20,456 bases of DNA from DASVTR01 sp033855775 (lineage in GTDB: Bacteria > Acidobacteriota > Blastocatellia > Pyrinomonadales > Pyrinomonadaceae). Each line of letters starts with the position of its first letter. The stretch's first letter is position 1. Shown in pieces: positions 16,101-20,456 of the stretch. The position numbers and the translations under genes are program-made. The notes beneath the pieces are model-generated. The model searched no databases, had not been told where the DNA came from, and saw only the letters and a program-made list of their open reading frames with translations. The stretch covers positions 1-20,456 of the forward strand of contig JAWVFT010000056.1 in assembly GCA_033855775.1 (NCBI GenBank), given 5' to 3'.

Positions 16101-17352
16101 TCGTCGTGTCGAAGATGTTCAACTCGCTGCCGATGTCGTCGAAGGTCGTGGCCTTCGTCGCGTCCGACATCACGGGCGTATAGCCGAGCGGCTGCCCGTT
16201 GTTCTTAATAGCAACTCCGTCAGCCGTCTTCGTCGGCAAGCCATGGCCCGACTCCGGCTGGTTCAACTTCGTGTTCGTCTCCTGCCCGCTGACGATGCCC
16301 CATCGTCCCGCGATTTTCACGTCGGTCGAAAGACCGCCGACCGGCAGATTCCTGATGAGCGTGTTGGCGTCCGCTTCGACGTTGATGGCGGCGACGGTGT
16401 GGCCGAGCGTGTTGGCGACGTACAAGGTCTTGCCGTCTGCGCTCAAGTCCAGGTCGCGCGGGTTCGCGCGCTCAAGCTCGGTCGTGCCGGTCGGAATCTC
16501 CGCTATCTGCGTGAAGAACGGGCCGGGGTCAACGCGGAAGGCGCGCACCTGATCTTTGAAGCGGTCTGTGATGTAGAGGCGCGTGCCCTGCGCGTTGAAG
16601 ACGAGCTTTTCGCCGTAGAAGCCTGTTTCAAACTCGCCGATGATGCTGTCGCTCTGCGTGTCTATGACGCTCGCGAAGTTGCCGTACTGGTTAAGCACGA
16701 CGGCGTAAGGGCGCGGCGAGATGGCCGTGTTGGCGGGCGCGATTTTGATGCCGATGGGGCGCGTGCCGAGCGTCATGCCCGGCGGCCTCAAGTCGATCCA
16801 TGAGAGCACGCGGCGGCTCGCTGTCTCAACGACGGCGACGCGCCAGTCCGGATAGCCTTCGCGTCCCGGCAGCGTGACATAGAGCTTTTGCCCGTCGGCT
16901 GTCAAAGCCAGAGCGCGCGGCTCGCTGCGAAACGGCTGCTTGCGGTTGGGCCAAAACTGGTTGCCGCTTTTGACCACTGGATTGTTCGGGTCGATGCGCG
17001 TGCCGGGGTCTGGCCGCCCGTCTATGTAGCCCGCGCCGTACATGATTTTGGTGTAGCGTTGGAGCCCTGCGCGCGTCCCCGCGGGCTCCGCCCCGACGAC
17101 GTTCTTAACCGGGTCGTCCTGCGGGCCGGTGATAATCTTGCCCTCGGAATCCGTCTTCACAGCCGTCGTGAAGAAGCGCAGTTGAAACGGCGCCTCCGGC
17201 GAAGTCGCCAGAATGCGCCGCAGGAAAGCAGACGAGAGCGTTTGATGAAGCGGCGTCGCGCCCGCGCGGAAATTTACGCGAAACAAGAGCCAGCCGCAGC
17301 CGAGACAGACCGCCGCCAGCAGGATGATAGATTTGATTCGATTGTTCGTCAT
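13159..17352 (-). CDS. Large exported beta-propeller / di-haem cytochrome-like protein with Calx-beta and DUF4214 domains (1397 aa)
   Basis: Modular exported protein of unknown substrate. The start at 17352 has GGAG five bases upstream; an in-frame ATG 48 bases earlier is less likely. An N-terminal anchor (about 5-22) is followed by YVTN-type propeller repeats, for example DGQKLYVTLPG, QGTRLYITDRF, DGKTLYVANTLGHTVAAINV and DGRNVYVANFQTEDVSFL. Next comes a MauG/cytochrome-peroxidase-like part with two haem-c motifs, Cys592-GF-Cys595-His596 and Cys755-AE-Cys758-His759. A Pro-Thr/Ser linker (about 985-1032) leads to a Calx-beta domain with calcium-type acidic residues (TDDAFVEGDE), then a DUF4214 domain ending in NSECGP. 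Possibly a surface redox or sensor protein. The C-terminus is paralogous to the protein encoded just upstream. Confidence 0.85.
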   Translation of the reverse strand: MTNNRIKSIILLAAVCLGCGWLLFRVNFRAGATPLHQTLSSAFLRRILATSPEAPFQLRFFTTAVKTDSEGKIITGPQDDPVKNVVGAEPAGTRAGLQRYTKIMYGAGYIDGRPDPGTRIDPNNPVVKSGNQFWPNRKQPFRSEPRALALTADGQKLYVTLPGREGYPDWRVAVVETASRRVLSWIDLRPPGMTLGTRPIGIKIAPANTAISPRPYAVVLNQYGNFASVIDTQSDSIIGEFETGFYGEKLVFNAQGTRLYITDRFKDQVRAFRVDPGPFFTQIAEIPTGTTELERANPRDLDLSADGKTLYVANTLGHTVAAINVEADANTLIRNLPVGGLSTDVKIAGRWGIVSGQETNTKLNQPESGHGLPTKTADGVAIKNNGQPLGYTPVMSDATKATTFDDIGSELNIFDTTTNLFVYRYVDEGRDISQLVTPGQYVDLGDHAAAQKIIKGSGPEQMSIRGNTLFVSFAHSEKVQAFRINAAASDPSQILTPLDIELTGGITPQGLEVSPDGRNVYVANFQTEDVSFLSVDANGNLARVARVDVGVTPNTPDPTTGGHGSNLFATDEEVGLRWFFSSAYSDDLQKSCGFCHWDGRQDGCQWNVAANAVGGTKVCPQNKDISDNWPEWYEGLNNDFMAYASACNGEVLLGERAPTPLFPQTDAVDRFHAREDYVLRRTAEDSSSIGRNDLNGRAFKVGYYDMAYLQILWSQNETRRMPNPLEQFPDEAQAAKIARGKDIFSKSVAQGGSGCAECHHNGNKFTNGALDDTFQDYNIHEPGVISESTVDGNGPFYRPTNDYFFTPFAPPQDVGTPQNFSSRNTKHLRTFWDSVPRWLHYGGAHTVRELLLPPDSPLLQPGERGFNFRTVRTDQRRGANNLPTEVPVTLGHSRGGLAGDGMGPIYVSLDSPFIRQTDGSFQIDRLGTSNVAPLVTGGQINPALAANNIEVIKETHGKTSHLSAADFEALTLYLKSLDGANAQSPGPEPTPTPTATPTPSPTPTPTPTPTPSPSPTPNPTPSPSPSPSPSPTPGNEARTVRFSAPSYTVNEGAGRINITVLRAGDLSRDSKVDYRTTDGTALDRSDYTRAAGRLFFAAGEASKTFTVLITDDAFVEGDEFINLALLDASNSTQIISPAAVVLTIKDNDSQTATANPFDEAQFFVKQQYHDFLNREPDAGGLNYWAGQITGCRDASCVKSQRINVSAAFFAEGEFQQTGYFITRLYTAALGRRPRYAEFMFDRSGLIDVANAEAATQAFADEWVTRAEFLQAYPSDMMPELFVTKLMNTAGLAPYTAERQQLASDLRQGLKTRAQVLREVVNFDEFERREYNSAFVLMQYFGYLRRDPDDGGYQFWLDVLDNGVPNNYKAMVCAFITSAELQDRFAGVQTHTNSECGP
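14253..14398 (-). repeat. Low-complexity Pro-Thr/Ser codon repeat (linker of the haem protein)
   Basis: Near-hexameric coding repeat of alternating Pro and Thr/Ser codons joining the haem region to the Calx-beta domain. The GGCGTC/GGAGTT-like units on the + strand are prone to slippage, so linker length may vary between strains. Confidence 0.85.
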
Positions 17353-17379
17353 ACTTTCTCCATGAAGGAAGGAACGAAG

Positions 17380-17443
17380 GATGAAAGCTCGGCTACTCAA
17401 ACATTGAAGAGCTACTCAAATATTGAAGAGCCGCGCTTTCGTC
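17380..17443. terminator. Hairpin containing a 19-bp direct duplication, between the two DUF4214 genes
   Basis: The outer arms 17380-17394 and 17429-17443 pair at 14 of 15 positions (one G-T). The loop holds two tandem 19-bp copies (17392-17410 and 17411-17429) differing at one base, each beginning GCTACTCAAA. It follows the end of the upstream DUF4214 gene on the - strand and probably terminates it before the next gene. It shares sequence words with the hairpin at 13046-13095. Confidence 0.6.
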
Positions 17444-17465
17444 CCTCATCCCTGACCATTGTTTG

Positions 17466-18863
17466 TCACGGCCCGCACTCGGCGTTGTTGCGTGTCTGCT
17501 GCGTGCTGAAGCGTTCCTGAAGTTCGCCGGAAGTCAGAAAGGCACAGACCATCGCTTTGTAGTTGTTCGGGACTTTGTTGTTCAGAATGTTAAGCCAGAA
17601 ATCGTAGCCGCCCTGGTCCGGGTCGCGGCGCAGGTAGCCGAAGTACTGCATCAGCACGAAGGCAGAGTTGTACTCGCGCTGCTTGAGTTCTGGCGTTTCG
17701 ATAACCTCGCGTAGAATCTGCGCGCGCGTTGCCCCGTTTCTCATCTCGGCCATGTATTGCTGCTGCAAGTCCGTCGAGCGCGCGAGGCCCGCCGTCTCCA
17801 TCAACTTCGTGACGAACTGCTCAATCGTCAGCGTGTCCGGATAGAGAGCCTTAAAGGCTGGACGCTCGACCCACTCGGTCGCCAGCAGCGTCTTGTTGGC
17901 TTCGAGGTCTGGACTATCGACGACGCGGCTGCGGTCTGGCGCAAACTCGGCGAACCTTGGCTGGCGTCCAAGCCCCGCCTTGTACATTCGATAGACGAAG
18001 CTGCCCGTCTCCTGAAACTCTGTCTCGACGAAGAAGGCCGCGGAGACGTTGATGCGCTGGCGCCGCACGCAGTCATCGTCATGACAAGCTTCTATCTGCT
18101 GCTTCCAGTAATCGACGCCGCCGTCGTCGCCGCGACGATTAAGAAAATCTGCGTAGTGCTGTTGGACGAAGAACGATGGATTGTCAATCGGATTGCCGGT
18201 CGCCTGCGTCGTGTCGTTATCCACAATGGTCAACTGCACGACGCTTGGGCTGACGAGCATCGCGCTGCCGCCCGGGTCCGCGAGCGAGAGCGTCAACGAT
18301 TCGTCGCCCTCGACAAAAAGGTCGTCTGTGACGAGCACCTTGAAAGTCTTGCTCGTCTCGCCGGGGGCGAAGAAGAGCCTGCCCGACGTGAAGGTGAAGT
18401 CGGCGCGGTCGGAAGCCGTTCCCCTCGTCGTGAAGAAATCAACTTTGGAATCTCTCACCCTGTCGCACGTGCGAAGAACCGTTATCGTCGCGCCGCCCGC
18501 GCCTTCGTTCGTGCTGTAGCTCGGCGCGCTGAAGCGAATCGAGCAGTGTTCGACATCTCCCGGCGTCGGCGAAGGTGACGGCGATGGTGATGGCGACGGC
18601 GACGGCGTTGGATTGGGCGAAGGCGTCGGATTCGGGCTTGGCGTCGGAGTTGGTGAAGGCGTAGGCATCAGCGTCAGCCCCGCGCTCGACGTAATCGTCG
18701 CGCTGCGTGCGCCGCTAAACGCGCGGCCATCTGACAACGTGACGGTGAAAGCTCCGCTGCAATCTTTACCCGCGTAAGCGGCGGACGAGCACAAGCTCAA
18801 AACGGCCAACAACACAGCCATCATCAAAGTTCTATGTCGGAATGTGATTTGAAATTTTTCCAT
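17466..18863 (-). CDS. Secreted Calx-beta / DUF4214 protein (465 aa)
   Basis: Secreted protein of unknown function. The start at 18863 gives a classic signal peptide: basic N-terminus, hydrophobic core (about 13-28, LMMAVLLAVLSLCSSA) and cleavage near AYAG. A short domain containing DCSGAFTVTLSDGRAFSG (34-51) comes next, then a Pro-Ser/Thr/Asn linker (about 67-101). The Calx-beta domain (about 108-210) has FSAPSYSTNEGAG and the acidic TDDLFVEGDE loop typical of calcium binding. The DUF4214 domain (about 220-460) includes YADFLNRRGDDGGVDYWKQQ and ends in NNAECGP. Its last two domains closely match the C-terminus of the large haem protein encoded downstream on the same strand, indicating duplication of a module. 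The ribosome-binding site is weak (AAAAGG very close to the ATG). Confidence 0.88.
   Translation of the reverse strand: MEKFQITFRHRTLMMAVLLAVLSLCSSAAYAGKDCSGAFTVTLSDGRAFSGARSATITSSAGLTLMPTPSPTPTPSPNPTPSPNPTPSPSPSPSPSPSPTPGDVEHCSIRFSAPSYSTNEGAGGATITVLRTCDRVRDSKVDFFTTRGTASDRADFTFTSGRLFFAPGETSKTFKVLVTDDLFVEGDESLTLSLADPGGSAMLVSPSVVQLTIVDNDTTQATGNPIDNPSFFVQQHYADFLNRRGDDGGVDYWKQQIEACHDDDCVRRQRINVSAAFFVETEFQETGSFVYRMYKAGLGRQPRFAEFAPDRSRVVDSPDLEANKTLLATEWVERPAFKALYPDTLTIEQFVTKLMETAGLARSTDLQQQYMAEMRNGATRAQILREVIETPELKQREYNSAFVLMQYFGYLRRDPDQGGYDFWLNILNNKVPNNYKAMVCAFLTSGELQERFSTQQTRNNAECGP
18558..18669 (-). repeat. Low-complexity Pro-Ser/Thr codon repeat (linker of the smaller DUF4214 protein)
   Basis: Alternating Pro with Ser, Thr or Asn codons between the N-terminal domain and the Calx-beta domain, like the linker at 14253-14398 but with a different unit order. 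Slippage-prone and probably an extended, possibly glycosylated spacer. Confidence 0.8.
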
Positions 18864-18979
18864 TGCCTTTTCTTCGAAGCCGGAAACTTCCACGGGAGGG
18901 AAGCGAGTTGATGCCACGCGGGGTTTGCGCTTTGAGCGGGCGCGCTCAAGTTCTTCCAGACGTGCCGCGCTCGACCTCA

Positions 18980-19006
18980 CAGTCCGGCGCAGCGCGCGAA
19001 AAATAC
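18980..19006 (+). repeat. Direct repeat copy 1: CAGTCCGGCG-N9-AAAAATAC
   Basis: Exact 10-mer (18980-18989) and exact 8-mer (18999-19006) with a 9-nt spacer. The second copy at 19183 has the same two words and the same spacing. The similarity continues loosely into a following T run. Confidence 0.65.
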
Positions 19007-19100
19007 TTGATGCCGCAGATTTTTTTAGCTTGGAAAAAGCGCAGGAAAGAAAGAGGAGAGTTGGATGAAGGCATCTCGCCTCCGGCGAATTTTTAGGCCG

Positions 19101-19172
19101 CGCGACTCAGGGGCTAATTGCAAAAGGGCCCCGAGGAGACCCTCCCCCGCTGCGCATAGCCCCAGAGGCGCG
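19101..19172. other. Candidate structured RNA or long imperfect hairpin
   Basis: The arms pair as 4 bp (19101-19104 with 19169-19172), an A-G mismatch, 3 bp, an A-A mismatch, then 7 bp (GGGGCTA 19110-19116 with TAGCCCC 19157-19163). The 40-nt interior can form a smaller G/C-rich stem. It does not match tmRNA, RNase P or 6S RNA as I know them. Strand and expression are unknown; it could equally be a regulatory palindrome or chance in GC-rich DNA. Confidence 0.35.
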
Positions 19173-19182
19173 ACCAAAGCAA

Positions 19183-19209
19183 CAGTCCGGCGAGGCAGCC
19201 AAAAAATAC
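19183..19209 (+). repeat. Direct repeat copy 2: CAGTCCGGCG-N9-AAAAATAC
   Basis: The second copy of the repeat seen at 18980, 203 bp away, with identical 10-mer and 8-mer at identical spacing. It starts 10 bp after the long hairpin at 19101-19172. Confidence 0.65.
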
Positions 19210-19355
19210 ACGCGCGCCGAAATCTTTTTCGCGCCGCTCGAATGACGACCGAGCCGCCGGATTGTCAGGCTTGGAATGATAGCTAAGGAAGGAAAAGAAA
19301 ATTGGTATACATGCGACAGGAAATTCCTATGGTCCGGCAATACGCTTTTAGGAAA

Positions 19356-19910
19356 CTATCTATCGCCCCTATCATTTTGCGCAAAATGCTTGCCTGTGCG
19401 AGAATCCCTTTTGCGCGCCCGTAGCTCAGCGGATAGAGCACCTGCCTCCGGAGCAGGGGGCCGCAGGTTCAAGTCCTGCCGGGCGCATTCGTCTTTTAAC
19501 TCTTTGATGTGTCGTTCCCACGTATAGTCTTCCGCCCACCTGACAAGCTTTGACTGACCATTTCTGGCAGGCTCAAGTCTCAATCTACCCTGTCCGCCGT
19601 GATTCTCTGCTGGCACGGCATAGATAGTTCTATTGCTTGGGCAATACACCACAAAGTAATCAACTTCACCATGTTTATATGGTCTGCGGGTCAAGCTTGT
19701 TCCCGGTTGTCTGCGCTGGCTTTTATACTGCGCGCAGCCAGCACTCACCCAACCTGTCTTAACTTGTATTTTGTATAAGCGAGATCCGGCATCAACGACA
19801 AGATCGTAGCTAGCCCCTGTTCCAAACGGTATGCTGACATTGAATCCTTCACACAGATACGCGCTTAGCACAATTCCCTCGCTCGTATTGCCAAGCTCGT
19901 ACTTATGCAT
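19356..19910 (-). CDS. PD-(D/E)XK homing-endonuclease-like protein (PDDEXK_5 / I-Ssp6803I type), overlapping tRNA-Arg antisense
   Basis: Probable DNA endonuclease of the PD-(D/E)XK group whose characterised member, I-Ssp6803I, is encoded in a tRNA-fMet group I intron. The first 140 residues carry the pattern: LGNTSEGIVLSAYLCEGF with Glu11, FGTGASYDLVVD with Asp36, and YKIQVKTGW with Gln49-x-Lys51, where Gln replaces the usual acidic residue as in I-Ssp6803I. GEVDYFVVYCPSNRTIYAVP (81-100) is the next conserved strand-helix block. AGGAG lies close before the ATG at 19910. Residues 142-166 are the antisense reading of tRNA-Arg, so the C-terminal 45 residues are probably not part of the fold. A 5' tRNA-Arg half precedes the gene on the same strand; no intron core is recognised. 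Confidence 0.72.
   Translation of the reverse strand: MHKYELGNTSEGIVLSAYLCEGFNVSIPFGTGASYDLVVDAGSRLYKIQVKTGWVSAGCAQYKSQRRQPGTSLTRRPYKHGEVDYFVVYCPSNRTIYAVPAENHGGQGRLRLEPARNGQSKLVRWAEDYTWERHIKELKDECARQDLNLRPPAPEAGALSAELRARKRDSRTGKHFAQNDRGDR
19373..19388. promoter_or_regulatory. Perfect 16-bp palindrome upstream of tRNA-Arg
   Basis: CATTTTGCGCAAAATG is self-complementary over its whole length and ends 26 bp before the tRNA. It overlaps a poor -35 (TTGCGC, 19377-19382) set 17 bp from a -10-like GAGAAT (19400-19405), so it could be an operator on the tRNA promoter. The promoter assignment is tentative; the palindrome is certain. Confidence 0.45.
19415..19487 (+). tRNA. tRNA-Arg (anticodon CCG)
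   Basis: Complete cloverleaf. The acceptor arms GCGCCCG (19415-19421) and CGGGCGC (19480-19486) pair fully, followed by discriminator A. The D arm is GCTC/GAGC. The anticodon arm CCTGC/GCAGG encloses loop CTCCGGA, giving anticodon CCG for the CGG codon. The T arm GCAGG/CCTGC encloses TTCAAGT. The 3' CCA is not encoded and must be added enzymatically. It reads CGG arginine codons, common in GC-rich genomes. The endonuclease reading frame crosses it on the opposite strand. Confidence 0.96.
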
Positions 19911-19952
19911 AAGCTCTCCTCTTTTAACTTTAGATAGTTATGTCTGGAAATC

Positions 19953-19991
19953 TGGAGGCGAACGCTCTAATCCACTGAGCTACGCGGGCGC
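19953..19991 (-). pseudogene. 5' half of a tRNA-Arg gene, truncated in the anticodon loop
   Basis: Read on the - strand from 19989 it gives a 7-nt acceptor half GCCCGCG, TA at positions 8-9, D-stem GCTC, loop AGTGGATTA, GAGC, then anticodon-stem half TTCGC and loop start CTCC, where tRNA identity stops after the second anticodon base. The matching 3' half (anticodon-stem GCGAA, T arm, acceptor CGCGGGC) is absent between here and the intact tRNA-Arg and was not seen further on. The endonuclease start codon lies about 43 bp downstream. Reading from 19991 instead gives GCGCCCG plus two extra bases, resembling the intact tRNA-Arg. Confidence 0.8.
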
Positions 19992-20054
19992 GTAAGTGAT
20001 GCGCTGGAAAGATAGCATAGCTTGACGCTGGCTTGCCACTCTGCGTTAAGGCTC

Positions 20055-20083
20055 TTGACACGGCTCTCTGCGGCAAGCATAAA
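20055..20083 (+). promoter_or_regulatory. Sigma-70-type promoter for the cupin gene, possibly leaderless
   Basis: A perfect -35 TTGACA (20055-20060), a 17-bp spacer and a -10-like CATAAA (20078-20083, four of six consensus bases). The cupin ATG begins only 7 bp after the -10, so transcription would start at or next to the A of the ATG, and no good ribosome-binding site is present. Confidence 0.55.
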
Positions 20084-20090
20084 TCAGCGC

Positions 20091-20456
20091 ATGATTATCG
20101 TTAATCGCCAACACGCCGCCGTTATCAAGACTCCGCACGGCTCGGAGATTCGACCGCTGGTTGACCGCACCACTTCCGACATCGAGCGGTGCAGCCTCGC
20201 CGAAGAAACGCTGCCCGCGGGGAAGAGCGTCCAACGCCATTATCATCTGGAAACGGAAGAGGTCTACTACATCCTGCGAGGCGCGGGGCGGATGACGGTC
20301 GGGAGCGAGACGAAAGAGGTCGCAGCCGGTGACGCGATTTTTATCCCGCGCGGCTTCGCTCATACGCTCGAAAACACGGGGCAGACTGCGATGATGATTC
20401 TGCTCGTCTGCGGCCCCGCTTACGCTTATGAAGACCATCACGCGGGCGAGCCTTGA
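20091..20456 (+). CDS. Cupin-domain protein (121 aa)
   Basis: Small single-domain cupin (cupin_2 type), a metal-binding beta barrel of unknown substrate. Both signature motifs are intact. Motif 1 is GKSVQRHYHLETEEVYYILRG (about 44-64), with His50, His52 and Glu57 as expected metal ligands. Motif 2 is GDAIFIPRGFAHTLEN (about 78-93), with His89 as the fourth ligand. The family includes mannose-6-phosphate isomerase-like and sugar- or small-molecule-binding proteins; which applies here cannot be told. The ATG at 20091 is chosen because the fold begins there and a promoter ends directly before it; an in-frame TTG at 20022 would extend the protein through the promoter. The stop codon is the last three bases of the window. 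Confidence 0.9.
   Translation: MIIVNRQHAAVIKTPHGSEIRPLVDRTTSDIERCSLAEETLPAGKSVQRHYHLETEEVYYILRGAGRMTVGSETKEVAAGDAIFIPRGFAHTLENTGQTAMMILLVCGPAYAYEDHHAGEP

Larger units (their letters stand above)
18864..19414. other. Non-coding region between the DUF4214 gene and tRNA-Arg
   Basis: About 550 bp without a convincing gene; the open frames here lack a ribosome-binding site and family signature. It holds an imperfect direct repeat (18980 and 19183), a long interrupted hairpin (19101-19172), two further TCCGGC words followed by a T run and AGG (19081, 19333), and a 16-bp palindrome (19373-19388). The last 130 bp are noticeably more AT-rich, as expected of a promoter region. The annotated end of the endonuclease reading frame (19356) runs into this region. 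Confidence 0.5.

Noticed and set aside
13072..18578. Several long + strand open frames opposite the DUF4214/haem genes
   Set aside because: They are antisense shadows caused by GC-rich codon bias. They mirror the domain codons of the - strand genes and lack ribosome-binding sites and recognisable folds.
19101..19209. tmRNA, RNase P RNA or 6S RNA
   Set aside because: None of the conserved landmarks I know for these RNAs is present; only generic stem pairing is seen.
19276..19527. Open frame on the + strand through the tRNA (peptide of the RSSADRAPASGAGGRRFK type)
   Set aside because: It is the forward reading of tRNA-Arg, a well-known annotation artefact, with no family support.
19415..19991. 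Genomic-island attachment site at tRNA-Arg
   Set aside because: No integrase gene is present, and the duplicated tRNA part is a diverged, inverted 5' half, not an identical direct 3'-end repeat.
19488..20000. Group I intron interrupting tRNA-Arg
   Set aside because: The + strand tRNA is uninterrupted, and the half tRNA has only about 43 nt before the endonuclease and no visible core or 3' exon. An Infernal search would settle it.

Overview
This 20.5 kb, GC-rich window looks like a chromosomal segment of an Acidobacteriota bacterium, probably of the Blastocatellia type. That assignment is inferred from gene style: secreted Calx-beta/DUF4214 proteins with Pro-Thr/Ser linkers, an ECF sigma/anti-sigma pair followed by a secreted family with 'DGNRIVRK ... 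YRDSEGRTR' motifs, and a large secreted helical protein. No rRNA or other phylogenetic marker is present to confirm it.

Layout. 1-3140 (+): the 3' part of an EttA-type ABC-F translation factor, a DUF433/DUF5615 toxin-antitoxin-like pair whose genes are unusually far apart and separated by 10-bp repeats, and an EfpL/YeiP-type EF-P paralogue ending in a hairpin built of heptamers. 3150-5900 (+): an ECF sigma factor, its overlapping zinc-motif anti-sigma factor, and a proline-rich secreted protein. 6070-6740 (+): two small uncharacterised proteins. 6827-9156 (-): the periplasmic methionine sulfoxide repair pair MsrP/MsrQ and a membrane protein with a histone-H1-like basic tail. 9402-13002 (+): a large secreted helical protein, a zinc-ribbon membrane protein and a secreted DUF1223 thioredoxin-fold protein. 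13159-18863 (-): two tandem secreted proteins sharing a Calx-beta plus DUF4214 C-terminus; the downstream one also carries a beta-propeller and two haem-c motifs. 18864-20456: a non-coding region with repeats and a candidate structured RNA, tRNA-Arg(CCG), a PD-(D/E)XK homing-endonuclease-like gene on the opposite strand, a 5' half of a second tRNA-Arg, and a cupin gene with a probable leaderless promoter.

Themes. Two translation factors (EttA, EfpL) lie in the first 3 kb. Several local proteins have proline runs (the 4763 protein, MsrP), the kind of sequence EF-P-family proteins help to translate. Many genes encode exported envelope proteins, and MsrPQ would protect such proteins from oxidation.

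The most unusual locus is 19356-19989. An endonuclease of the family that includes the tRNA-intron homing enzyme I-Ssp6803I sits between an intact tRNA-Arg and an inverted 5' tRNA-Arg half that breaks off inside the anticodon loop. No intron core was recognised there. The C-terminal codons of the endonuclease are antisense to the intact tRNA. It could be an intron-free, tRNA-targeting selfish endonuclease locus or the remnant of one.
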